Shown: positions 8,524-16,224 of the stretch, piece by piece
Layout of the letters: every line of letters begins with the position of its first letter
Position numbering within the stretch: the stretch's first letter is position 1
Source: Novosphingobium sp. UBA6272
Lineage (GTDB): Bacteria; Pseudomonadota; Alphaproteobacteria; Sphingomonadales; Sphingomonadaceae
DNA length: 64,000 bases
Reading direction: 5' to 3'
Assembly (NCBI RefSeq): GCF_002440635.1
Contig: NZ_DJUW01000016.1
Location: 1-64,000 of the forward strand
The notes under the pieces: model-generated
The model's input: only the letters and a program-made list of their open reading frames with translations
Database searches by the model: none
What the model was told of the DNA's origin: nothing
Program-made: the position numbers and the translations under genes

Positions 8524-9294
8524 ATGAACCAGAATGAAGATGATGAAGTCTATCTAGACCTCGATGCCGAGAGCGAGGGCGAGGCAGTACCAGTCGAAAC
8601 TGTAGCCGCGCCGCAACCCGGCGAAGCTGATCCAGCGGCCGAAGCGTTCGGTCGCCTCGAAGGTCAGATCGCGCTGGTCCGGCGGGCTGTCGAGCATCTC
8701 GCCGCCGAGCGCGCCGATATTGTCATTCCGGATTACAGCCCGACGCTTGGGCAGATGGTTGGGCAGCTGGAGGCTGTTACCCAGAGCCTTGGCAGTCTGG
8801 CAGCGCAGCCGGCGCTGGCGCTCACGCCCAGCGGCATTTCCGACCAGATTACTCGAGCGGCAGAGTCCATGCGCCGGCTCGATCATGACAGGCTGTCCAG
8901 CGCGCAACAGGAACTCCGCCATTCGACGCAGGCTTTGCTTGATGTCGTTGCCCTGGCGCGGACCCGCGGCGAGCAACAGCGGGTTCTGTACAAGGTTGGC
9001 GGAGCGTGCCTGGTTTCTGGTTTGCTGCTTTGGGCGATCCTACCCGGCATTGTCGCGCGAACAGTACCAGACAGCTGGCGCTGGCCCGAAAGCATGGCAA
9101 CGAGAATGCTCCGTCAGCCCTCGATCGTCGAGGCTGGTATTCTTCTGATCCGCTCGGAAAATCCGGCGCAATGGGATGCCATTGCAGATGCGGCTAGGTT
9201 CGAGCGCGATAATCGCGAGGCAATCAACCGCTGCAAGCAGACCGCGAGGAAGACGAACGCTTCGGTCAGCTGTGTTGTGCGCATCAACTCTTAG
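8524..9294 (+). CDS. DUF6118-like membrane protein, downstream of traA
   Basis: This 256-residue protein starts with an acidic stretch of about 50 residues, followed by helical, probably coiled-coil sequence (about 60-155), one transmembrane segment (about 160-180, VGGACLVSGLLLWAILPG), and a soluble C-terminal part of about 75 residues with two cysteines. I recognise the arrangement as the DUF6118-type protein often found directly after traA in sphingomonad elements; its function is unknown. It follows traA by 11 bases, with AAGGAG before the ATG, so it is likely part of the transfer operon and may anchor or regulate transfer at the membrane (inference). Confidence 0.7.
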   Translation: MNQNEDDEVYLDLDAESEGEAVPVETVAAPQPGEADPAAEAFGRLEGQIALVRRAVEHLAAERADIVIPDYSPTLGQMVGQLEAVTQSLGSLAAQPALALTPSGISDQITRAAESMRRLDHDRLSSAQQELRHSTQALLDVVALARTRGEQQRVLYKVGGACLVSGLLLWAILPGIVARTVPDSWRWPESMATRMLRQPSIVEAGILLIRSENPAQWDAIADAARFERDNREAINRCKQTARKTNASVSCVVRINS

Positions 9295-9350
9295 CTTGCG
9301 CATGGGTTGATGATTGGCAGCTACTGCAAAGGTGCGATTCGGGTCTGGCA

Positions 9351-9373
9351 CAACCAACAATCCTGATTGGTTG
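9351..9373. repeat. Inverted repeat after the tra operon, possible weak terminator
   Basis: CAACCAA and TTGGTTG flank a 9-base loop in the 176-base gap between the DUF6118-like gene and the carbonic anhydrase gene. Only ATTTGGG follows, so a terminator role is doubtful. Nothing else was recognised in this gap, which separates the transfer module from the nitrate module. Confidence 0.3.
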
Positions 9374-9470
9374 ATTTGGGACCGCATTCAAAGACTGCAG
9401 TGTTGACGACAGTAACTTCAATTCCGTCGGCATCCCGCTCTTTGGGCGTAACCACAGCCAAGACGTTCGC

Positions 9471-10082
9471 CTAATCGAGAAAATCGACCCTACCTGAGTT
9501 TAGATGATAATAGGCCCCGACCACTCTCAGCCTCCCATCCTGCTGCGGTTCCAGCAAGGCCGGGGATGCCTCCAGCTGAAGTTCCCGAACGACCCGCTTT
9601 ACGTTGCACAACGCTGCGGCATCGGCGAGGCTTTCGGACCAGGGATCCGCTTCGAGTACTGCTGGGAGCAGGGACTGCAGAACTTTGCCGACGTTTCCGG
9701 TATATGTGGTATGCCCACGCGCCACGGAAACGGCAGCACGCAATGCGCCGCAAGCCTCATGCCCCATAACCACGATCAACGGCACTCCCAGCTGGGTTAC
9801 CGCGAATTCAAGACTGCCCAATGCACTTGCACAAAGCGCGTTACCGGCGTTGCGGACAATGAACAGTTCGCCCAATCCGCGCTCGAACAGCAGTTCAGGC
9901 GGAACCCGCGAATCTGAGCAACTGAGATAGGCTGCAAAGGGCTGCTGGGCGACGGCGAGGTTCAAGCGGTGCAGCCGGTCCATCGGCGGATTATAGGGGG
10001 CGTCGGCCAAGAAGCGCCGGTTGCCTTCCTTCAGCAGTTCGAGTGCTTCGGCAGGGGACCGAGGGTAAACCGGGACTGTCAT
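9471..10082 (-). CDS. Beta-carbonic anhydrase
   Basis: This 203-residue cytoplasmic zinc enzyme interconverts CO2 and bicarbonate. The zinc and catalytic residues are present: C55, D57 and R59 in CSDSR, and H108 and C111 in HEACGAL. Length and motifs fit the plant-type beta class. It lies 6 bases after the nnrS stop and is therefore probably the second gene of an nnrS-led operon under the FNR-type box at 11324. Why carbonic anhydrase travels with nitrate respiration is not clear; adjusting bicarbonate during anaerobic growth is a guess. Confidence 0.9.
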   Translation of the reverse strand: MTVPVYPRSPAEALELLKEGNRRFLADAPYNPPMDRLHRLNLAVAQQPFAAYLSCSDSRVPPELLFERGLGELFIVRNAGNALCASALGSLEFAVTQLGVPLIVVMGHEACGALRAAVSVARGHTTYTGNVGKVLQSLLPAVLEADPWSESLADAAALCNVKRVVRELQLEASPALLEPQQDGRLRVVGAYYHLNSGRVDFLD

Positions 10083-10088
10083 GGCGTG

Positions 10089-11288
10089 TCATCCATTGCG
10101 GCCATCGATCCGGGGCCGGACATATATGGCGGCATTGCGCAGCAACCAAGGCATCAGCCCTATAAGAAACACCAGCGCAGCCACCGAAAGCAGTGCGGGG
10201 TGCTCAAAGCGGAGCGCCGCCCACACCCGCAGCACAGCCGCCACTTGGACGGCCACGAAGGCCAACCAGCCGAGAGCGAACATCTCCAAGGGCCGACCGG
10301 AATGCCCCTGCGTAACCCGCGTCACCATGGCCACCAGCAGGCTTCCCGAAAATCCGATCATCAGCGCATGGGTCGGGGCCAGGCCAAAAGGCAGGCCGAT
10401 TGAAGCTAGCCCGGACAGGCCAAAACCAACCGGTGCCCAAGCAAAGCCCCAGATCAGGACCTTGAGCAAGCCGGGCGCCGCAGCACGGGGCCACCAGCGC
10501 CAGAGCATAAGAGTACCAAGCACAGCCAAGCCGAACGAACCAAGTGCGATGAGGTCGTCGAGCAGAACCAGTCCGCCGAGCAAACGGGCCAGCAGCAATA
10601 CCCAGAGCGCAGGCAGCAGCCAGTTCGGCCGCCAGGGGTGGTAGCCTGTGACGGCGCTGGCAGCGAAGAACGGCACCATCCGGTGCGCAACGGTTAGAAA
10701 GATCGGCAGCAGGCAGGCATTCATGGCCAGTTGGTTGGCCGCCCGCAGCAGACGCGGATCGTCGCTGTAAACGAACTGCTGGACAAGCAGCAGCGCAAGA
10801 AGTCCGGACAACAATGCCGCAATCGCAGAAGCGGCATGCCAGCAGGGCGGCTTCCCTGCCCGGCGGGCGCTCCACAAGGCCATGGCAAGTACGACCAGTC
10901 CCACAGTCCAGCCAATGGAGAATAGAGCAAACCCGGCCTGCACGGCCCATACGGCCGAAGTCCAAAGTCCAACCTGCGCCACGCCACTGCCCGCGGCAAG
11001 CAATGCCGCGATCGGCCCGAACTGGCGCAGAGTCAGATCGGACAGGCCCATCCAGCGAGGGAACACTGTCAGCAGGAATCCAAAAATGAAGGGGGAATAG
11101 CTCAGGAATATCATCGCCGGGCCGTGCATCAGCGCCGCCGGGAGTGACCCCGGACCAAGCGCGATCAGACCGGATTGCATACCCATCAGGCTGACCAGCC
11201 ACCATGCCGCCACCGACAAGAGACCCAGACTTCCAGTCAGGAATGCCAGGCGGTGAGGTGCAGCAAACAAAATAGAAGGTCTGGGCAT
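10089..11288 (-). CDS. nnrS: NnrS family membrane protein
   Basis: NnrS proteins are polytopic heme- and copper-containing membrane proteins that occur with denitrification genes and protect cells against NO stress. This one (399 residues) has about twelve hydrophobic segments beginning MPRPSILFAAPHRLAFLTG, and typical family segments such as PFIFGFLLTVFPRW and the late HALMIGFSGSLLVAMVTRVT. I chose ATG 11288 because AAGGAG lies exactly 6 bases before it; a start at 11318 would add ten residues without a ribosome site. It is divergent from the porin gene and has a perfect FNR-type box in its promoter region. Confidence 0.9.
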   Translation of the reverse strand: MPRPSILFAAPHRLAFLTGSLGLLSVAAWWLVSLMGMQSGLIALGPGSLPAALMHGPAMIFLSYSPFIFGFLLTVFPRWMGLSDLTLRQFGPIAALLAAGSGVAQVGLWTSAVWAVQAGFALFSIGWTVGLVVLAMALWSARRAGKPPCWHAASAIAALLSGLLALLLVQQFVYSDDPRLLRAANQLAMNACLLPIFLTVAHRMVPFFAASAVTGYHPWRPNWLLPALWVLLLARLLGGLVLLDDLIALGSFGLAVLGTLMLWRWWPRAAAPGLLKVLIWGFAWAPVGFGLSGLASIGLPFGLAPTHALMIGFSGSLLVAMVTRVTQGHSGRPLEMFALGWLAFVAVQVAAVLRVWAALRFEHPALLSVAALVFLIGLMPWLLRNAAIYVRPRIDGRNG

Positions 11289-11323
11289 GTCGCGCTCCTT
11301 AGAGTGAGAGGGCGGCATATTGC

Positions 11324-11337
11324 TTGATCTTCATCAA
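11324..11337. promoter_or_regulatory. FNR/DNR-type box between nnrS and the porin gene
   Basis: TTGAT-CTTC-ATCAA matches the FNR/ANR/DNR consensus TTGAT-N4-ATCAA in all ten specified positions. It lies 36 bases before nnrS and 34 before the porin start, so one site could serve both. The bound factor is probably the DNR-like regulator encoded at 12585-13283 or a host FNR. Confidence 0.9.
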
Positions 11338-11370
11338 TTACGATGCCGAACTTTCACCTATCAGAGCAAT

Positions 11371-12579
11371 ATGAATCAATTCAAACTCCTTCTCGCATCG
11401 GCAACCTTTGCCCTTGTCCCCGCCATGGCCGCGCATGCCGAAACCAAGCCTGCCGATGTCATACTCTATGCCGATATCCGATACCGGCTTGAGGTGGTTG
11501 ATCAGACGGGCCTGCCCAACGATGCCACAGCATCGACCCTGCGGATTCGTGCAGGCGTAAAAACGAGCGAATGGCATGGCTTCAGCGCCGTGGTCGAAGG
11601 CGAGGCAATCGTGCCGATCGGTGGGACGAATTACAATGATACCGTCAACGGCAAGACCGCTTATCCGGTCGTTACTGATCCCTCCGATGTGCTGCTCAAT
11701 CAAGCCTATCTGCGCTGGAAACCATCCGCCCAAGTGGAACTGACTGGGGGCAGGCAGGCGATCAATCTCGAAAATCAGCGCTGGGTTGGTTCGGTGAACT
11801 GGCGACAGAATGATCAGACCCTTGACGCGGCGCGCCTCACCGTGAAGCCAGTCAAGGACTTGTCGATCGACTATTTCTACGCCTGGCGGGTCAACCGGGT
11901 GTTCGGGCCGGATTCACCGCAGGGTATCTGGCGTGACACCGACATCCATTCGGTGCGCGCCGCTTATACAATCAAGGACGTCGGCACGCTGTCGGCCTAC
12001 GGACTCTGGCTGGATGTTCCCTCCTCCGCCGCCAGCAGTTCGCGGACCCTGGGCGTGCGGATGGCTGGCGAGCGGAAGGTCGGCAAGCAAACCAAGGTGC
12101 TTTACGCCGTCGAATACGCTCGCCAGCAGGATTTCGGACCCAATCCGGCCAGTTATGACTTGTCCTATTTCCTGGCCGAGCCTGGGATTGCCCAAGGCCC
12201 GTTCACGCTGAAGGGCGGTTTCGAGCGGCTGGAAGGCAATGGCAGCGCGGCGGTGCAAACGCCGCTCGCCACGCTCCATGCGTTCAACGGCTGGTCCGAC
12301 AAGTTTCTGACCACGCCGGCTAGTGGCCTGCGCGATGTCTACATTGATGCCAGTTGGAAGGTGGCCAAAGGACCGCTCAAGGGGATGACGCTGCGCGCGT
12401 CTTGGCATGATTACAACTCGACCGCTGGTGGCCTGGATTATGGTCAGGAATGGAACGGCCAGGTCAGTTATCCGATCGACCAGCACTTCACCGTGCTGGC
12501 CAAGGCGGCGCGCTACTATGCAGATACCTTCGCCACCGATACCACCAAGTTCTGGTTTGCGATCGAAGCGAAGTTCTGA
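11371..12579 (+). CDS. Outer-membrane beta-barrel porin, alginate-export-like
   Basis: The product (402 residues) starts with a signal peptide (MNQFKLLLASATFALVPAMAAHA) and continues with alternating beta-barrel sequence that ends in an aromatic residue (IEAKF), as outer-membrane porins do. Segments such as ILYADIRYRLEVVDQ and NQAYLRWKPSAQVELTGGRQAI resemble the alginate-export/porin family. ATG 11371 is chosen because it opens the signal peptide; the frame extends to 11320. It shares the FNR-type box with nnrS, so it may pass nitrate or nitrite through the outer membrane during anaerobic growth; that role is inferred from position only. Confidence 0.8.
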   Translation: MNQFKLLLASATFALVPAMAAHAETKPADVILYADIRYRLEVVDQTGLPNDATASTLRIRAGVKTSEWHGFSAVVEGEAIVPIGGTNYNDTVNGKTAYPVVTDPSDVLLNQAYLRWKPSAQVELTGGRQAINLENQRWVGSVNWRQNDQTLDAARLTVKPVKDLSIDYFYAWRVNRVFGPDSPQGIWRDTDIHSVRAAYTIKDVGTLSAYGLWLDVPSSAASSSRTLGVRMAGERKVGKQTKVLYAVEYARQQDFGPNPASYDLSYFLAEPGIAQGPFTLKGGFERLEGNGSAAVQTPLATLHAFNGWSDKFLTTPASGLRDVYIDASWKVAKGPLKGMTLRASWHDYNSTAGGLDYGQEWNGQVSYPIDQHFTVLAKAARYYADTFATDTTKFWFAIEAKF

Positions 12580-12584
12580 CCCGA

Positions 12585-13283
12585 TCAGTCCCGCACCGGA
12601 TCCGGGCGAGAGAACGCCTCCAGCGCGGCGCGGTCGGCAATCCGCACTGTCGCGCCATCGATTTCGAGCCCGTGCTGGCCAAGAACGCCAAAGGCACGCG
12701 AGAGATTTTCCGGTGTCATTCCCAGTAGCGATGCGATCAGGCGCTTTTCAGCGCGCAGCTGAGCCCGGCCGGTGCCGCCCTGCCTGCGCTCCTGATCGAG
12801 AACAAGATTGCCAAGTCGCTCGGCCGACTGGCGCAGCTTCATATCAGTCAATGCGCGAACCATGTCGCGATATGCCAAAGCCAGTTCGCGCATTGTCGCC
12901 TGCATCAAGGCGCAGTCCTGCTTGACCACCTCTCGAACCAAAGCGGCTGGGACCAGCAGAATGCGCGAGGCGGTTAAGGTGCGGGCTGACATCAGGTAAG
13001 GCATGTCAGTTACCACCGCGGCCAAGATGAAACTGGTCACCGGTTCGACAATCCGCATAGTCGTGTCGCGGCCAGCGCTGGTTGCATAGAGTTCAGCCAG
13101 GCCATCGACCAACACGTGCAGGAAGTCAGGATGTTGGCCGAGCTCAAACAGAGTCAATTGCGGCGGAAATACCTGCAGGAACGACCCCGAAAAAATCCGC
13201 TCGCGCTGTTCCTCCTGCATTTCCCGGAACAATGGCAACCTGGCAATCTCTGGCCTTTCAGCAACTCTCACGGATCGGGACAC
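12585..13283 (-). CDS. CRP/FNR-family regulator, DNR-like (no Fe-S cysteines)
   Basis: The protein (232 residues) has a cyclic-nucleotide-like sensor domain (about 15-130) and a C-terminal winged helix with recognition segment GMTPENLSRAFGVLGQHG near residue 190. It lacks the N-terminal cysteine cluster of FNR; the only cysteine I see is in QDCALM. That points to the DNR/NnrR group, which senses NO through heme. The first start is GTG 13283, but AAGGAG overlaps it. GTG 13271, 11 bases after AAGGAG, is a good alternative and would give 228 residues. It converges on the porin and diverges from narK; a perfect box at 13317 suggests autoregulation. Confidence 0.85.
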   Translation of the reverse strand: MSRSVRVAERPEIARLPLFREMQEEQRERIFSGSFLQVFPPQLTLFELGQHPDFLHVLVDGLAELYATSAGRDTTMRIVEPVTSFILAAVVTDMPYLMSARTLTASRILLVPAALVREVVKQDCALMQATMRELALAYRDMVRALTDMKLRQSAERLGNLVLDQERRQGGTGRAQLRAEKRLIASLLGMTPENLSRAFGVLGQHGLEIDGATVRIADRAALEAFSRPDPVRD

Positions 13284-13316
13284 TCCTTGGGAACTTAGGC
13301 TCCTCTAGCGTTAGAA

Positions 13317-13330
13317 TTGATGTTCATCAA
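13317..13330. promoter_or_regulatory. FNR/DNR-type box upstream of the regulator gene
   Basis: TTGAT-GTTC-ATCAA is a perfect match, 33 bases before the regulator GTG at 13283. It could serve autoregulation, or act at a distance on narK. Confidence 0.88.
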
Positions 13331-13409
13331 TCATCGACTTGATCTACCGCAGGCCTAGATCAGCTGCGGATCAGGGCAATTTCGCTTTCCTAGCCTGGAT
13401 CGAGCCAAT

Positions 13410-13423
13410 TTGATCCGGATCAA
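13410..13423. promoter_or_regulatory. FNR/DNR-type box of the narK-narGHJI operon
   Basis: TTGAT-CCGG-ATCAA is a perfect match and is also a full 14-base palindrome. It lies 62 bases before narK. A TATATC at 13435-13440 could be the -10 element, but the spacing is not that of a textbook class II promoter, so the transcription start is uncertain. Confidence 0.9.
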
Positions 13424-13485
13424 GCCTGTTCGCGTATATCGGGCCATGCCCTGCTGCAACAAACCCAAACAGGCGGGAAATCACT

Positions 13486-16224
13486 ATGCCACTCCAGCAA
13501 ACGGCCAGCTCAGGTGAACAGAACCGGGCCCTCGGGCTCAGCACATTCGCCTTCACCGTCTGCTTTGCAGTCTGGACGATCTTTGCGATCATCGGAATCC
13601 AGATCAAGCAGGACCTAGGCCTCAACGACACCCAGTTCGGCCTGCTGGTCGGCACGCCGATCCTGACCGGATCCTTGGTCCGCCTGATGCTGGGGGTCTG
13701 GACCGACCAATACGGCGGACGGTTGGTCTTTCCGCTGACCATGCTGGCCTCGGCGCTTTCCACCTATTTGCTTACCTTTGCCGATAGTTACGCCCTGATG
13801 CTGGTCGCAGCTCTCGGGCTGGGAATGGCCGGGGGCGGCTTCGCGGTTGGCGTGGCTTATGTTTCCAAGTGGTATCCTCAAGAAAAGCAAGGTTCTGCGC
13901 TCGGCTTCTTCGGAATGGGCAATGTCGGCGCGGCGGTGACCAAATTCGTTGCTCCATGGATCATGGTAGCAATGGGCTGGCAGGCTGTGGCGCTGATCTG
14001 GGCGTCGGTGCTGGCGGTTACCGCCGTGCTCTTCTTCATCTTCGCAAACGACGATCCCGATCTGGCCGCGCGGAAGATCAGCGGCGACAAGCCCAAGGGC
14101 CTGAAAGAGCAGCTTGAGCCGCTCAAGAACGAACAAGTCTGGCGCTTTTCGCTCTACTATTTCTTTGTGTTTGGGGCCTTCGTTGCCCTGGCGCTGTGGC
14201 TGCCGAAATATCTGATCGGGGTCTATGGCGTCGACATCAAGGTTGCGGGGATGCTCGCGGCAACCTTCTCGCTTTCGGCTTCGCTGTTCCGCGCCTATGG
14301 CGGCGTGCTATCGGATCGCTACGGCGCGCGGCGGATCATGTACGCCACTTTCGGCGTGTCGATGCTGCTGTTGTTCATGCTGTCCTACCCTTCCACCGAC
14401 TACACGATCCACGGGGTGAAGGGCGATCTACACTTCGCGACGTCGATGAGCCTGGTGCCCTTCGTAATCGCGGTGTTCGTGCTGGGCTTCTTCATGTCGC
14501 TGGGCAAGGCTGCGGTCTACAAGCACATCCCGGTCTACTACCCCGATCATGTCGGTTCGGTCGGCGGCCTGGTCGGGCTGGTCGGCGGGCTGGGCGGTTT
14601 CGTGCTGCCGATCGTGTTCGGTGCAGTCAGTGACCTGACGGGCATCTGGACCAGTTGCTTCATGGTGCTGTTCGCGCTGGTCGCGGTGGCGCTCGCCTGG
14701 ATGCACATGGCGATCCGTCAGATGGAACAGAAGGCGGCAGGCATCGATACCCGTTCGCTGCCGCAATTCCCAGAAATGGCCGGTCTGCACGATGCCGAGA
14801 CGCATGCGGCGCATGAAGTCAAAGGCAAGGTTCTGACCGACTGGCGACCCGAGGATTCCCAGTTCTGGGAGGAAACCGGCCAGCGCATCGCAAATCGCAA
14901 TCTCTACATCTCGATCCCCGCGCTGCTCTTGGCTTTCAGCGTGTGGATGGTCTGGTCGGTGGTGGTCGCAAAGCTTCCCCTCATTGGCTTTGCTTATACC
15001 ACCGACCAGCTGTTCTGGCTGGCCGCGCTGCCGGGCCTTTCCGGCGCGACCTTCCGGATATTCTACTCCTTCATGGTTCCGATCTTTGGTGGGCGGCTAT
15101 GGACCACGCTCAGCACCGCTACCCTGCTGATCCCGGCATTCGGGATCGGCTATGCGGTGCAGAACCCGGATACGCCCTATTTCATCTTTCTGGTCCTGGC
15201 ACTGCTGTGCGGTTTTGGCGGGGGCAACTTTGCTAGTTCGATGTCGAACATCGGGTTCTTCTTCCCCAAGGCGCAAAAGGGCAACGCGTTGGCGCTCAAT
15301 GCAGGCCTCGGCAACCTTGGTGTGTCGGTGATGCAATTCGCCGTTCCGCTGGTGATCACGGCTAGTGTGTTTGGTGCCTTGGGCGGTGAACCAATCGCAA
15401 CCAAGGACGGCGGCCAGTTGTGGTTGCAGAACGCCGGTTTCATCTGGGTGCCGTTCATCATCGCCAGCACGCTGCTCGCCTGGTTCGGGATGCATGACAT
15501 TGCCGATGCCAAGGCCAGCTTCGCCGAACAGTCGGTGATCTTCCAGCGCAAGCACAATTGGCTGATGTGCTGGCTCTACACCGGGACCTTTGGTTCGTTC
15601 ATCGGCTTTTCTGCAGGCCTGCCGCTGCTCGCCAAGAGCCAGTTCCCCGATGTGAACGTGCTGAAATACGTGTTCCTGGGGCCATTGGTGGGCGCAATCA
15701 GCCGCGCCGCCACCGGCTGGGTCGCCGATCGCTGGGGCGGCGGACGAGTCACTTTCTGGGTGTTCATCGGCATGATCGTGGGCGCGCTGGGCGTGATCCA
15801 CTTCCTTGAGGCCAAGGACTTCAACGGCTTCCTCAGCATGTTCGTCTTCCTGTTCTTCGTGACCGGGGTAGGCAATGCTTCGACCTTCCAGATGATCCCT
15901 CAGATCATGCGCCAGGAAGTGCCGCGGCTGATGCCCGAGCTGGACGCTGCCCAGCGCACCCGCCAGGCCGAAAAGGAATCGGCGGCGATCGTCGGCTTCA
16001 CTTCGGCGATTGCGGCCTACGGGGCCTTCTTCATCCCGCGCGCCTTCGGGATGTCGATTTCAGCCACGGGTACGCCAATGGCGGCGCTCTATGGCTTCAT
16101 CGTCTTTTACGCCAGCTGCGCTGCGCTGACCTGGTGGGCCTACACCCGCAAGGGTGGCCTGCTGCACGATGTTGAACGTGGGTTAACCGCCACTGCCCCG
16201 ATTGCCCAAGGAGCCACCGCATGA
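13486..16224 (+). CDS. narK: Fused NarK1-NarK2 nitrate/nitrite transporter
   Basis: The protein has 912 residues, about twice the length of one major-facilitator transporter, and contains two complete 12-helix halves. The first (about 10-415) is NarK1-like, the nitrate/proton symporter type; after a soluble linker (about 420-460, LTDWRPEDSQFWEE), the second (about 465-905) is NarK2-like, the nitrate/nitrite antiporter type. Each half shows a glycine-rich signature, GLGMAGGGFAVG in the first and LLCGFGGGNFASSMSN in the second. Natural NarK1-NarK2 fusions are known from Paracoccus. The stop overlaps narG (ATGA), and the gene leads the nar operon behind a perfect FNR-type box. Confidence 0.93.
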   Translation: MPLQQTASSGEQNRALGLSTFAFTVCFAVWTIFAIIGIQIKQDLGLNDTQFGLLVGTPILTGSLVRLMLGVWTDQYGGRLVFPLTMLASALSTYLLTFADSYALMLVAALGLGMAGGGFAVGVAYVSKWYPQEKQGSALGFFGMGNVGAAVTKFVAPWIMVAMGWQAVALIWASVLAVTAVLFFIFANDDPDLAARKISGDKPKGLKEQLEPLKNEQVWRFSLYYFFVFGAFVALALWLPKYLIGVYGVDIKVAGMLAATFSLSASLFRAYGGVLSDRYGARRIMYATFGVSMLLLFMLSYPSTDYTIHGVKGDLHFATSMSLVPFVIAVFVLGFFMSLGKAAVYKHIPVYYPDHVGSVGGLVGLVGGLGGFVLPIVFGAVSDLTGIWTSCFMVLFALVAVALAWMHMAIRQMEQKAAGIDTRSLPQFPEMAGLHDAETHAAHEVKGKVLTDWRPEDSQFWEETGQRIANRNLYISIPALLLAFSVWMVWSVVVAKLPLIGFAYTTDQLFWLAALPGLSGATFRIFYSFMVPIFGGRLWTTLSTATLLIPAFGIGYAVQNPDTPYFIFLVLALLCGFGGGNFASSMSNIGFFFPKAQKGNALALNAGLGNLGVSVMQFAVPLVITASVFGALGGEPIATKDGGQLWLQNAGFIWVPFIIASTLLAWFGMHDIADAKASFAEQSVIFQRKHNWLMCWLYTGTFGSFIGFSAGLPLLAKSQFPDVNVLKYVFLGPLVGAISRAATGWVADRWGGGRVTFWVFIGMIVGALGVIHFLEAKDFNGFLSMFVFLFFVTGVGNASTFQMIPQIMRQEVPRLMPELDAAQRTRQAEKESAAIVGFTSAIAAYGAFFIPRAFGMSISATGTPMAALYGFIVFYASCAALTWWAYTRKGGLLHDVERGLTATAPIAQGATA

